A stretch of DNA of 64,000 nt from an uncultured beta proteobacterium (GCA_903869595.1 CAIPZV010000057.1:62001-126000), one strand, 5' to 3'. Shown: positions 49,576-59,408, counted from the stretch's first letter. Notes: generated by a model from the letters alone, not told the origin. A program made the numbers and translations.

Positions 49576-50279
49576 ACTCGGCCAAGAACGCGCAGATATG
49601 CGCACCCATCAACACGGCAATGTGCACCACCGATAAACCAGCCCTTTCAGATATCACACTGCTATACCAAGACGCTTCGCTGTTGGTGCTAAACAAACCG
49701 GCTGGGCTGCTGTCAGTGCCGGGGCGCGGTGCGGACAAGCAAGACTGCTTGAGCGCCCGCGTACAAGCGCACTTTGCGGACGCGCTAGTGGTACACCGCT
49801 TGGACATGGCGACCTCGGGCCTCTTGCTAATGGCGCGCGGTGCCGACGCCCAGCGCACTATCAACCACGCCTTCGCCAACGGTATGGTGGGCAAGCGCTA
49901 CGTAGCGCAAGTGGCAGGCCTCTTGGACCCTGACGGAATCTGGCGGACCATCGACTTAGCAATCGCCGTCGATTGGCCACGCCGCCCTTTGCGCGTTATC
50001 CAGGCCGATGGCAAAGCCAGCCAAACCCGCTGGCGTTGCGTCGCGCAGGATGCGCAAAACCAGAGCAGCCGGGTGGAACTTGAACCTCTGACCGGCCGCA
50101 GCCACCAATTGCGCTTGCACATGCAGGCTATGGGGCATGCCATTTTGGGCGATGCTTTGTACGTCCCAACGCAGGTACAGGCCATGGCCCCGCGCCTGCT
50201 TTTGCACGCCTGCGCGCTATCGCTGGTGCATCCGCAGACTGGCGCGCCCATGCACTGGGAGTGCCCGGCGGAGTTTTGA
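49572..50279 (+). CDS. RluA family pseudouridine synthase
   Basis: VVHRLDMATSGLLLMA catalytic Asp motif, PLTGRSHQLRLHMQAMGHAILGD. Confidence 0.92.
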   Translation: MNSAKNAQICAPINTAMCTTDKPALSDITLLYQDASLLVLNKPAGLLSVPGRGADKQDCLSARVQAHFADALVVHRLDMATSGLLLMARGADAQRTINHAFANGMVGKRYVAQVAGLLDPDGIWRTIDLAIAVDWPRRPLRVIQADGKASQTRWRCVAQDAQNQSSRVELEPLTGRSHQLRLHMQAMGHAILGDALYVPTQVQAMAPRLLLHACALSLVHPQTGAPMHWECPAEF

Positions 50280-50359
50280 GTACCCGCCGCGCTTTACGCC
50301 CTCAGCGGGCTATGCATTGGCTCGTATACGTCCTTGCAGTTCCATGTACCTTGCAAAAA

Positions 50360-50386
50360 TGCATTCCTATTCCCAAAATGAATGCA
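50360..50386. promoter_or_regulatory. Putative RHH autoregulatory operator
   Basis: TGCATTC-N13-GAATGCA upstream of the FitA-like gene. Confidence 0.4.
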
Positions 50387-50413
50387 AATCACCAAATCCC
50401 GAGAGGTATCGAA

Positions 50414-50662
50414 ATGGCCATGCTGGCATTACGCAATCTGCCCGATGATGCGCACCGCGCTTTAAGGGTGCAGGCGGCCCTGCATGGGCGCAGCACCGAG
50501 GCCGAAATCCGCGAAATTCTGGCAGTCGCGGTCAAACCAGCGGCGCATGTTCGCTTGGGGGATGCCCTCGCGGCGCTGGGCCGGGAAATCGGGCTCACTA
50601 ACAAGGATGTTGAGGTCTTGAATAAAGTGCGCGACAAGTCGCCTGCCATGTTCGACTCTTGA
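50414..50662 (+). CDS. FitA-like ribbon-helix-helix antitoxin, no adjacent toxin
   Basis: MAMLALRNLPDDAHRALRVQAALHGRSTEAEIREILAVAVKP. Confidence 0.75.
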   Translation: MAMLALRNLPDDAHRALRVQAALHGRSTEAEIREILAVAVKPAAHVRLGDALAALGREIGLTNKDVEVLNKVRDKSPAMFDS

Positions 50663-50737
50663 TACTGGGTGGCCAACAAGCGTAAAAGCACAAATCGCAA
50701 ACCGGTGCGCACAGCCTCGTCCGACATAGACGGCACC

Positions 50738-51658
50738 TCACTCCTTGGGCTGGACCGGCTCATCATCCGTTGGCAGGCGAGTCAGGTTCAACAGGTTACC
50801 CGTCAGAATCAAACCAATGCCTAACAAGGTAAATAGATCCAATCTTTCAGAGTAAGCCAACCAGCCAACCAGCGCGGTCAAGGGCACACGCAGGAAGTCC
50901 ATCGGTACGACAACGGTGGCATCTGCAAGCTGCATTGCCCTGGCGAAGCAGTAATGCGAGTAGGTTCCGCAAAACGCCACCACAACTACCCAAGCCCAGG
51001 TGTGGACAGAAGGCCATTGCCAGACGATAAGCGCCGGCACCAGCCCGATCGCGCTTTGTACCACCAGCATCCAGAAACTTATCGCCACCGCGGCATCTAT
51101 GCGGGTAAGGGACTTGACCAGCACCACGGAGATTGCGAACCCTAGGGCTGAGGCCAGCGCAATGATCTGCCCGCTGTCTATCGCGCCCGCGCCGGGGCGC
51201 ACGATCACTGCCACACCCACTAGCCCTAGCAGCACCGCGAACCACTTACGCGCACCCATTCGCTCACCGAGAAAGACTACGGCCAGGGCCGCCGACCATA
51301 TCGGCATGGTGAATTCAATGGAAACCAACTCTGCGAGCGGGATCATTGTCAAGGCTACAAACCAACCATACTGCCCGGCATAGTGAACCGCATTACGCAG
51401 CGCGTGTTGAGGCAGCCGTTCGGTCCGTACCGCGCTAAGACCGCCTGCTGCGCGTATAAGCGGCCATAGCATGAACATTCCCAAAATAGAGCGAAGCAGC
51501 ATGATCTGGAACACCGACAGTTCGCGCGCCGCCTCGCGCCCGGCGACGGCGATTACCACCATCAGCATCAGCCAGCCGGCCATCCAGCCTGCGGCGCGCG
51601 TGGTTGGGTTATCGAAGCGGGACTGCATCCGCGGGAGCATAGCGCAGCGGCCGACCAA
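50738..51658 (-). CDS. DMT/EamA family transporter
   Basis: Ten-TM EamA repeats. Confidence 0.88.
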   Translation of the reverse strand: MVGRCAMLPRMQSRFDNPTTRAAGWMAGWLMLMVVIAVAGREAARELSVFQIMLLRSILGMFMLWPLIRAAGGLSAVRTERLPQHALRNAVHYAGQYGWFVALTMIPLAELVSIEFTMPIWSAALAVVFLGERMGARKWFAVLLGLVGVAVIVRPGAGAIDSGQIIALASALGFAISVVLVKSLTRIDAAVAISFWMLVVQSAIGLVPALIVWQWPSVHTWAWVVVVAFCGTYSHYCFARAMQLADATVVVPMDFLRVPLTALVGWLAYSERLDLFTLLGIGLILTGNLLNLTRLPTDDEPVQPKE

Positions 51659-51827
51659 TTGCCTTCCGAAATCGTCTGTCCACCGACCAGACAGGACCTT
51701 GCGCTAAAAAATCCATGGCCTGGCCAATCCCCACCAAATACCCAGCAAATTCCCTACCCAACCCAGCCAACCCACCAAGCCTTAGCCGCCAAACCGCAAG
51801 GCAAGCCCCAGCGCCTAAAATGCTTCG

Positions 51828-52682
51828 GTGACCTCCATCCTCAACGCCGACCTGCATTGCCACTCTGTGGTTTCGGACGGCACCCTGACCCCTGAAGCCC
51901 TGGCCGAACGTGCCGCCTCCAACGGTGTGGAGCTGTGGGCGCTGACCGACCATGACGAGATTGGCGGCCAGGCCCGCGCCGCAGCCGCAGCCAAGGCCGT
52001 GGGCATGCGCTACGTCACCGGCGTGGAAATTTCGGTCACTTTTCTGGGTAAAACAGTTCACATCGTCGGCCTGGGTATCGATACCGACAACGCGGATTTG
52101 CGCGAGGGCCTGGAGCAGACCCGGGGCGGACGCAGGCTTCGGGCGCAGGACATGGCCGACGGCTTGGCCAAAGTGGGCATCAAGGGCGCGTTTGAAGGCG
52201 CGCTGCAATACGTAGGCAACCCAGACCTGATTTCCCGCACCCATTTCGCCCGGCACTTGGTCGAAACCGGCGTCTGCAAAGAAACCAACGAGGTGTTTCG
52301 CAAATACCTGACCGAGGGCAAGCCCGGCTATGTGGAGCACCGCTGGGCCACGCTCAAAGACGCGGTGGGCTGGATTACCGGCGCCGGTGGCATGGCGGTG
52401 GTGGCGCATCCGGCGCGCTACAAATTTACGCCCAATGAAGAATTTGCCCTGTTTACCGAGTTCAAAGGCCACGGCGGGCGCGGCGTGGAGGTGGTGACCG
52501 GCAGCCATTCGGCGGCGGAATATGTCACTTACGCCGCCACGGCCCAAGAGTTTGGGTTGGCCGCCTCGCGCGGCAGCGATTTTCACAGCCCCCTAGAAAG
52601 CCACACCGAGCTGGGCACCCTGCCCTACCTGCCCGGCGGTTTGACGCCAGTGTGGGAATTGCTGGCCACGCGCATCCAATAA
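51828..52682 (+). CDS. PHP-domain phosphoesterase (3',5'-nucleoside bisphosphate phosphatase-like)
   Basis: ADLHCHSVVSDGTLTPEALAERA, LTDHDEIGG, SDFHSPLE. Confidence 0.92.
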   Translation: MTSILNADLHCHSVVSDGTLTPEALAERAASNGVELWALTDHDEIGGQARAAAAAKAVGMRYVTGVEISVTFLGKTVHIVGLGIDTDNADLREGLEQTRGGRRLRAQDMADGLAKVGIKGAFEGALQYVGNPDLISRTHFARHLVETGVCKETNEVFRKYLTEGKPGYVEHRWATLKDAVGWITGAGGMAVVAHPARYKFTPNEEFALFTEFKGHGGRGVEVVTGSHSAAEYVTYAATAQEFGLAASRGSDFHSPLESHTELGTLPYLPGGLTPVWELLATRIQ

Positions 52683-52690
52683 GCGGCGCC

Positions 52691-53314
52691 GTGGCACAGT
52701 TTTTTGAAGTCCACCCGGACAACCCGCAACAACGCCTGCTCAAGCAAGCCGTAGCTTTGCTGCAAAAAGGCGGCGTGCTGGCGGTGCCCACCGATTCGAG
52801 CTACGCGCTGGTCTGCCACTTAGACGACAAAGCCGCCGCCGACCGGCTGCGCCAGCTTCGTGGCGTGGACGACAAGCACCACCTGACGCTTTTGTGCCGC
52901 GACCTGAGCGAGCTGGCCAATTACGCTCGCGTGGACAACCGGCAGTTTCGGCTGCTCAAGTCCGCCACGCCCGGCCCGTTTACCTTCATCCTAGAAGCCA
53001 GCAAAGAAGTGCCGCGCCGCCTGAGCCACCCCTCGCGCAAAACCATTGGCCTGCGCCTGCCCGAACATGCTTGCCTGCAAGCCCTGCTAGAGCTGCACGG
53101 CGCGCCTTTGCTGGCCACCACTTTGATACCACCGGGCGAGAGCCAGGCCCTGAACGATGCCGCCGACATCCGCGAACGCTACGAGCACCAAATAGACGGC
53201 GTGATCGACGCCGGCGCCTGTGCGCTAGAGCCCACCACCGTGATAGACCTGAGCGGCGGCGAAGCCGAAGTGGTCCGCCAGGGTCGGGGCGACCCTTCCC
53301 GGCTCGGTCTGTAA
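52691..53314 (+). CDS. Sua5/YciO/YrdC/YwlC family protein
   Basis: GGVLAVPTDSSYALVCHLDDKAA, KSATPGPFTFILEAS; GTG start. Confidence 0.9.
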   Translation: MAQFFEVHPDNPQQRLLKQAVALLQKGGVLAVPTDSSYALVCHLDDKAAADRLRQLRGVDDKHHLTLLCRDLSELANYARVDNRQFRLLKSATPGPFTFILEASKEVPRRLSHPSRKTIGLRLPEHACLQALLELHGAPLLATTLIPPGESQALNDAADIRERYEHQIDGVIDAGACALEPTTVIDLSGGEAEVVRQGRGDPSRLGL

Positions 53315-53363
53315 TGCGTGATCGCCCGAATGCCTTCAAGCCTTAATCATTGAAAGCCCGCAC

Positions 53364-54050
53364 GTGGACATTGCAAACCTGATTCAAACCGTCAGCCTCT
53401 ACGCGATACCGGTGATTTTTTCCATCACCCTGCATGAGGCGGCGCACGGCTATGCGGCGCGCTACTTTGGCGACCACACCGCGTGGATGCTGGGCCGCGT
53501 CTCGCTCAATCCCATGAAGCACATCGACCCGGTGGGCACCATCTTGCTACCGCTGCTGCTGTACTTCAGCACCTCGGGCGCGTTTTTGTTTGGCTATGCC
53601 AAGCCGGTGCCGGTGAATTTTGGGCGCCTGCGCCACCCCAAGCGCGATATGGTGTGGGTGGCCTTGGCCGGCCCGGCGATTAATTTCGCGCAAGCCGTGC
53701 TTTGGGGCGCGGGCCTATTCGTATTGCAAGGCGCTGGCGTCAGCGAGCCTTTTTTGCTGAAAATGTGCCAGGGAGGCGTGCTGGTCAATGTGGTGATGTG
53801 TGTGTTTAATCTGTTCCCGCTGCCGCCGCTCGATGGCGGACGCATTTTGGTGGGCCTCTTGCCTATGCGCCAGGCGTATTGGTTGTCGCGCGTGGAGCCC
53901 TGGGGCTTTTTTATTGTGATGGCGCTGGTGCTCACCAAGGTGATCAACACCTTTTGGATGCTGCCATTGATGGGCCTGAGCTTTGAAGCCCTGGACTTAC
54001 TGCTCAGTCCCTTGCGCGCGCTGCTGCTCAGCGGCGCAGCGCCGGTTTAA
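53364..54050 (+). CDS. Site-2 protease family (M50) membrane metalloprotease
   Basis: ITLHEAAHGYAARYFGD HEXXH motif; FNLFPLPPLDGGRI. Confidence 0.92.
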   Translation: MDIANLIQTVSLYAIPVIFSITLHEAAHGYAARYFGDHTAWMLGRVSLNPMKHIDPVGTILLPLLLYFSTSGAFLFGYAKPVPVNFGRLRHPKRDMVWVALAGPAINFAQAVLWGAGLFVLQGAGVSEPFLLKMCQGGVLVNVVMCVFNLFPLPPLDGGRILVGLLPMRQAYWLSRVEPWGFFIVMALVLTKVINTFWMLPLMGLSFEALDLLLSPLRALLLSGAAPV

Positions 54051-54078
54051 TTTGTTTGGCCTTGTTAACTAAAGCACC

Positions 54079-55371
54079 ATGAGTACTGTTCGTTTTTTAA
54101 CCGGCATCACCACCTCGGGCACACCGCACTTGGGCAACTACGTGGGCTCCATCCGCCCCGCCGTGCAAGCCAGCTTGCGGCCTGGCGTAGAGAGCTACTA
54201 TTTTTTAGCCGACTACCACGCGCTCATCAAAATTGACGAGCCGGCGCGCATACAACGCTCTACCTTGGAGATCGCCGCCAGTTGGCTAGCGGCGGGTCTG
54301 GACCCCGAGCGCGTGGTGTTTTACCGCCAGTCCGACATACCGGAAATCCCCGAACTCACTTGGTTCCTAACCTGCGTGACCGGCAAAGGCATTCTCAACC
54401 GCGCCCATGCCTACAAAGCCTCAGTGGACAAAAACACCGCCGCTGGCACGGACCCGGACACGGACGTGAGCGCTGGCCTGTTTATGTACCCGGTGCTGAT
54501 GGGCGCGGACATTTTGATGTTCAACGCCCACCATGTGCCGGTGGGGCGCGACCAGGTGCAGCACATCGAAATGGCGCGCGACATGGCCCATAGTTTTAAC
54601 CACCGCTATGGCGAACATTTTGTGGCGCCGCAAGCGGCCATTGAAGAAAGCGTAGCCACCTTACCGGGCTTGGATGGCCGCAAGATGAGCAAGAGCTACG
54701 ACAACACCATCCCGCTGTTTGCCAGCAGCGCGCAGTTGCAAAAACTGATCGCCAACATCAAGACCGATTCGCGCGCACCGGGCGAACCCAAAGACACCGA
54801 AGGCTCGGCCCTGTTTCAGATTTACCAGGCCTTTGCCAGCCCGCAAGAGACTGCTGCCTTTGCGCAAGAATTTGCCCAAGGCATTAGCTGGGCCGCTGCC
54901 AAAGAAAGGCTGCATGCGCGCATAGACCAAGAGATTGCGCCCATGCGCGCCCGCTACCAACACCTGATGGAGCATCCGCAAGAAGTGGAAGCCCTGCTGC
55001 TGCAAGGCGCCATTAAAGCGCGTGCGGTGGCCACGCCCTTTATGGCGCGGCTGCGCCAGGCCGTGGGCTTGCGCAGCTTGGCCGCGCAAAGCACTGGCGG
55101 ACCTGCTAAAGCGGCCAAAACCGCTAGTGCGGCCTTCAAGCAATACCGGGAGAGTGATGGTCAGTTTTACTTCAAGCTGCTCGATGCCAAAGGCGCACTG
55201 CTGCTGCAAAGCACGGGCTTTGCCAACCCCAAAGAAGCAGCGCAAGTGATGGGCCAGCTCAAGGCTGGCGGCGCTAGCGCATTGCCTGCCTGCCAGGCAT
55301 TTATCGCCAGCGTGACTGATGCACAAGCGCTGGGCGAAGCCCTGGAAAGTTTGCGTGCGCAGGCTAACTAA
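54079..55371 (+). CDS. trpS: Tryptophan--tRNA ligase
   Basis: TGITTSGTPHLGNYVG, GRKMSKSYDN. Confidence 0.95.
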   Translation: MSTVRFLTGITTSGTPHLGNYVGSIRPAVQASLRPGVESYYFLADYHALIKIDEPARIQRSTLEIAASWLAAGLDPERVVFYRQSDIPEIPELTWFLTCVTGKGILNRAHAYKASVDKNTAAGTDPDTDVSAGLFMYPVLMGADILMFNAHHVPVGRDQVQHIEMARDMAHSFNHRYGEHFVAPQAAIEESVATLPGLDGRKMSKSYDNTIPLFASSAQLQKLIANIKTDSRAPGEPKDTEGSALFQIYQAFASPQETAAFAQEFAQGISWAAAKERLHARIDQEIAPMRARYQHLMEHPQEVEALLLQGAIKARAVATPFMARLRQAVGLRSLAAQSTGGPAKAAKTASAAFKQYRESDGQFYFKLLDAKGALLLQSTGFANPKEAAQVMGQLKAGGASALPACQAFIASVTDAQALGEALESLRAQAN

Positions 55372-55401
55372 TTGGCGATGAGCCCGGCCTGAACAAGCGC
55401 C

Positions 55402-56304
55402 ATGCAAGCCAAATACCTCTTACAACTGGCTTGCCTCTCGGCGCTCTGGGGCGCCTCTTTCATCCTGACGCGTATTTCGGCGCCGCAACTGGGGCCGAAT
55501 TTTTCGCCCTGGCTGCGCATGGTTTTGGGCACTTTGATGCTGGCGGGCATCATGCGCGCGCTCAAGCACCGCTGGCCCACAGAGCATTGGAAGGAATTGA
55601 TGTTCATCGGCTTTCTAGCCGTGGCCGGGCCGCATGCGCTGTATTCGCAAGCGGCCTTGTTTTTGCCTGGTGGTTATGGCGCGCTGCTATCGGTTACCTC
55701 GGTGTTATTCGGGGCTTTCGCCTCGGCCTGGCTGGGCGAAGAAGTGCTTACGCGCGGCAAACTGGCCGGTTGCCTGCTCGGCCTGGCCGGGGCCGCGTTG
55801 GTGGTACGCCTAGGCCCGGTACACCCCAGCGCGCAACTCATGCTCTCGGCGCTTACCTGTGTGGGCGCGGCAGCCCTATCCGGCATCGCCACGCCCTACC
55901 TCAAACGCGCCACCACGCGCATGGAGCCACTATCCATCACCGCCGGCATGCATGCGGCCTCGGTGCTCATGCTGCTGCCCGGCGCGGTACATGATTTTCC
56001 GAATGCGCATTTCACCCCGAGTGCGCTAGCTGCTGTCAGCGTGCTAGGTATCGCCACCTCGGGCCTGGCCTATTGGATGTTTATGCGCATCATGCAACAC
56101 GTGCCGCCCATGGCGTCGATGACGGCCAACTTTATGAGCACCGGCTTTGGCGTACTCTGGTCGGTGCTTCTCCTAGGCGAAGCCACCAGCCTGGCCATGG
56201 CGGCAGGCGGTGGATTGATTGTGCTGGCTTGCTTGCTGGTTTCTAATGTCAACCCGCTGGACTTACTGCGCCGCTCGGACTCCAAGGCTGAACCGGACGC
56301 CTGA
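55402..56304 (+). CDS. EamA family transporter
   Basis: Ten-TM EamA protein (LSALWGASFILTRISAPQLGP). Confidence 0.88.
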   Translation: MQAKYLLQLACLSALWGASFILTRISAPQLGPNFSPWLRMVLGTLMLAGIMRALKHRWPTEHWKELMFIGFLAVAGPHALYSQAALFLPGGYGALLSVTSVLFGAFASAWLGEEVLTRGKLAGCLLGLAGAALVVRLGPVHPSAQLMLSALTCVGAAALSGIATPYLKRATTRMEPLSITAGMHAASVLMLLPGAVHDFPNAHFTPSALAAVSVLGIATSGLAYWMFMRIMQHVPPMASMTANFMSTGFGVLWSVLLLGEATSLAMAAGGGLIVLACLLVSNVNPLDLLRRSDSKAEPDA

Positions 56305-56421
56305 GAATAGTCTGCCTATTGCCGCTCACTAACCGTTTTCCGTAACTGCGCCTGCCGCCATTTGGCCGCTTACACAAAATTCAGTAAACCCCAAGTTCTC
56401 GGCGCTCAGCGGATAACGTTC

Positions 56422-56823
56422 TCATGCGTGCTCATAGGTGATGAACTTGCCGTTGAAGCCAATTTTTCGGCTGATTCGTTGTTTACCAATATTGACAACA
56501 ATACCCGTGGGTACCTGAGTGCTTCTGCCGGCGTTGTACTCAGCGGTTTGGAACGATTCCTTTAGGCGAACACCGAGTTTGGTTAAGGCCTGCGGGCCGA
56601 GTACCTCAAGGGGTTGGGTCGGAATGGGTTTTCCAGAAATCACGCTGGGTTTGGCCTTGGCATAGATACCCACGCCTAGCCGTACCAACAGCCCAATGTC
56701 CGTGAGCTCCTTTAGCGCGCGCTTTACCGATGCTTCGCTGCCAAAGGGCTGAAAGTCGGTTGGCCGAAACACGAGTTCGGAGCGGCTCCGAATGGAGCGT
56801 CTGATGCGGTTGGTGATATTCAT
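56422..56823 (-). CDS. DUF6088/AbiEi-like antitoxin-type protein
   Basis: N-terminal winged-helix-like region (FRPTDFQPFGSEASVKRALKELTDIGLLVRLGVGIYAKAK). Confidence 0.65.
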   Translation of the reverse strand: MNITNRIRRSIRSRSELVFRPTDFQPFGSEASVKRALKELTDIGLLVRLGVGIYAKAKPSVISGKPIPTQPLEVLGPQALTKLGVRLKESFQTAEYNAGRSTQVPTGIVVNIGKQRISRKIGFNGKFITYEHA

Positions 56824-57068
56824 GAAAACATTTTTGGGTCAATGACCATTCGGCAATAATTTACTTAAGCTATTGAATTATATGAAATAAATTTAACATA
56901 TAAAGGTCAACCACCCAAGGGTGTATTCTGTACGACAAGTCTGCAATATGGCGCAAAAACCGAGCCGCGTGGGGTGAGGAAGCCTGCCGCCTTGGTCTCA
57001 AACCCAAGTTGTTTCCAGGTTGAGCCCGCCGGGCTGAGAATATCGATCACCACTGAAGGAATAACCCT

Positions 57069-57290
57069 ATGCCCCGCGAAGTTCCCCTCATTCACCCCGG
57101 CACGATCTTGCTCGCACACGCTGACTTCACCATAGGCCGGGAATTTTGGACAGAAACCGGGTGCTGGCGCTGCACCGACGTTGACATGCGCACCATCTGC
57201 GCGATCAAGCTGGAGGGCGATCCGCGCAACTGGAATGGTCCGCCGTACTCGGTGGTTGAACTCGTTTTCGACGAAAACGACTTTGGGTGA
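57069..57290 (+). CDS. Small conserved hypothetical (FW-TGCWRCTDV family)
   Basis: 73-aa ORF, HPGTILLAHADFTIGREFWTETGCWRCTDVDMRTICAIKL. Confidence 0.5.
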   Translation: MPREVPLIHPGTILLAHADFTIGREFWTETGCWRCTDVDMRTICAIKLEGDPRNWNGPPYSVVELVFDENDFG

Positions 57291-57306
57291 CTTGTAATGC
57301 CGCAAT

Positions 57307-57699
57307 TTATCCACCTACCGGCGAGCAAATTTCGACCAAAGTTCCATCAGGACAACGGACATAAGAGACATCTTGCCCCCATGGCTTTGTCTCAGGTTCT
57401 TTCAACTCGGTGGCACCAGCTGCTAGGGCTTTGGCGTGCGCTTCGACAACAGACGGCGTAAGCAACGCTATTTCAATCCCAAGTGGCTTGCTGGAATCAC
57501 TTGCAGCGACAAAACCCGCAGGAAAGTTTGTTTTCCCAAGTTCATGCGAGGCAAAGGCGAGCGTTGTTTCTCCGGTTTCAAGTTCGCCATAGTCACCCGA
57601 CGCATGCAGAAAGCGTTTGGACATACCGAACGCACTTTCAAAGAACGACAACGATTCAGCGACATTGGGAACGTAGATGATTGTGTAGCCGAGTTTCAT
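57307..57699 (-). CDS. VOC/glyoxalase family protein (cassette gene F)
   Basis: VOC fold motifs; start overlaps the upstream stop (ATGA). Confidence 0.82.
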   Translation of the reverse strand: MKLGYTIIYVPNVAESLSFFESAFGMSKRFLHASGDYGELETGETTLAFASHELGKTNFPAGFVAASDSSKPLGIEIALLTPSVVEAHAKALAAGATELKEPETKPWGQDVSYVRCPDGTLVEICSPVGG

Positions 57700-58061
57700 G
57701 CGTCATCGTGTTTGGACACTTGCAAAGCAAGCGATAGATATTGAGCCAATTTCTTATCCTTGATCTGAGTGGTAGTCGTTAATTTGATGTGCCGACGCCC
57801 CTTCCCCGTACCTTCGAGAAACCCGAAAGGGTCATTGATTTTTGCGCCGTTCCCGAATTCGACGGTTACGTGCGCCTTGTGGGCGAAGACCCCACCAAAC
57901 TTAACGCCTGTGGTAAACAGGATACCGCCGTACTTGACTTCTTCCGACGTTGTTTCAATAGTCTTTTTTACCAAGGTGCGAACGGCCTCGACGATCTCGT
58001 AATTTTGTTCGCTCACAAGACGGATGTCTTCGAGTAGCGCCTGAACAGATTTCTTTGTCAT
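57696..58061 (-). CDS. DUF1801-like protein (cassette gene E)
   Basis: TSEEVKYGGILFTTGVKFGGVFAHKAHVTVEFGNGAKINDPFGFLEGTGKGRRHIKL; start at MTKKSVQ. Confidence 0.65.
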   Translation of the reverse strand: MTKKSVQALLEDIRLVSEQNYEIVEAVRTLVKKTIETTSEEVKYGGILFTTGVKFGGVFAHKAHVTVEFGNGAKINDPFGFLEGTGKGRRHIKLTTTTQIKDKKLAQYLSLALQVSKHDDA

Positions 58062-58176
58062 GTTGCGGGGTTTGTAGCGGGGCATGTTGTGAGCCAAACA
58101 ATCGCGATACAACGCAAACCTTTCTGGCGCCACAAACGTCGGCAGAATTTACCCTTGGGTTGGGCTTTTTTTACAG

Positions 58177-58305
58177 TCTCAACGTCCGAGGTAACCGGCT
58201 CGCGGGGGTAGGCGGCGTAAGGCTGGCGCGCGACAGTGGCGAAGCCGCTGCGCGCCAGCCTTACGCCCGCTGCCGTAGCGGGTCCGGTTAACCGAGGGGT
58301 TAGGC
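58177..58305 (-). repeat. attC-like site (long form, ~129 bp) downstream of gene D
   Basis: Minus strand GCCTAAC...GTTGAGA ends, imperfect outer arms, perfect 18-bp inner stem (58214-58231/58250-58267). Confidence 0.7.
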
Positions 58306-58306
58306 G

Positions 58307-59194
58307 TCACTGCGTGCCCTGTGTAGCAGTGGGTTTTTCAATGATCCAAGCACGCCAGGAGGAGTAGTTCTCCTCTTTCGGGAACAGGCCTGTTTTCCGG
58401 GGGCCATCGAAGTCTGGCGCCGTGATTGTTGGCGCTCCCTTCTTGTGCTTCTTGAGGAACTCGGCCCTCAAGGACTGCCCGTAATTCACAAGCTCCGTAC
58501 ACAGATCGGCACTGAAGTAGATCAGGTCGTCCGTGTAGCTATGTACGACTTCCACAATGTCTGCGTACTCGCGGTGTGTGTGACCTGACGGCAACTTCGC
58601 GCCAAAGTAGAGCAACGGAAGTACGTCAGGCGGCGGTGGGTTGGTATTGAACATCTCGATAAGAGAGTCTCTCTTTCCAGATGCATGGCGAAGGCCTGTA
58701 GCCGCGTTGTCTATCAATGAGATGAGGGCTAGGACACGTCCCTGGGCGTTAACCCGGTCAAAGATCAAGATCTTGAGGGACTCAACTGGCAAGGCAGGAA
58801 TCATGAAAGATTGAAAGTCCACCTCGAATCTGTGCGGGGTGTTCCCTTGTATTTGACCGGTACGGCGTTGCTCAACGATGGAGAGGAACTCCTTCTTCGC
58901 AGCCTCGAATCGGGAATACATGGGTGCGACCAACTGTTTCTTGAGACCAAGGGTCGTATTGCAGATAGTGAAGGCGGCCATGATTGCGGCGTTGACGTTC
59001 CGCAGCTCACGCAGTGCCTCTTCGCGAGACTTCGAACGTTCAGCGATTCTTTGAGCCGCGATCGCGCCTGCAAATGCTCCCGCCAAGGCGCCGACGAGTG
59101 ATACCGTGAAGTTGGAGTTCAGCACCTTGTCTGCGTACTCGACTACGGTCGGGCAAGCGGACGCGATTTGGGTGGTGATTGGGTTGGCCGTCAT
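58307..59194 (-). CDS. Cassette gene D: hypothetical membrane-associated protein
   Basis: 295-aa ORF with one N-terminal hydrophobic segment (VSLVGALAGAFAGAIAA); preceded by GTTAGGC, followed by attC. Confidence 0.65.
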   Translation of the reverse strand: MTANPITTQIASACPTVVEYADKVLNSNFTVSLVGALAGAFAGAIAAQRIAERSKSREEALRELRNVNAAIMAAFTICNTTLGLKKQLVAPMYSRFEAAKKEFLSIVEQRRTGQIQGNTPHRFEVDFQSFMIPALPVESLKILIFDRVNAQGRVLALISLIDNAATGLRHASGKRDSLIEMFNTNPPPPDVLPLLYFGAKLPSGHTHREYADIVEVVHSYTDDLIYFSADLCTELVNYGQSLRAEFLKKHKKGAPTITAPDFDGPRKTGLFPKEENYSSWRAWIIEKPTATQGTQ

Positions 59195-59239
59195 GCGGGG
59201 AGTATGCGATACGCGGACCGCTGCGGGCTAGTTTGTGAC

Positions 59240-59408
59240 GCCTAACGAGGCTGCGAAACGATTCGCAGAATCCCAATAACTTCGAGGGTACTTGCCCCCT
59301 TTCCCTGCGCGAGATCGTGGCGCACACGCTGTTTTGACGCGTTGATTTTTTGGGTAATCCATCTGGGAATCCTTGAAAAACGTTTTTTTTACAGCCTCAA
59401 CGTTTGAC
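59240..59408 (-). repeat. ORF-poor mini-cassette/leader repeat, copy 1
   Basis: ~155 bp between attC R' GTTGAGG and GTTAGGC; GAGGCTG/CAGCCTC terminal arms; near-identical to copy 2. Confidence 0.75.
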
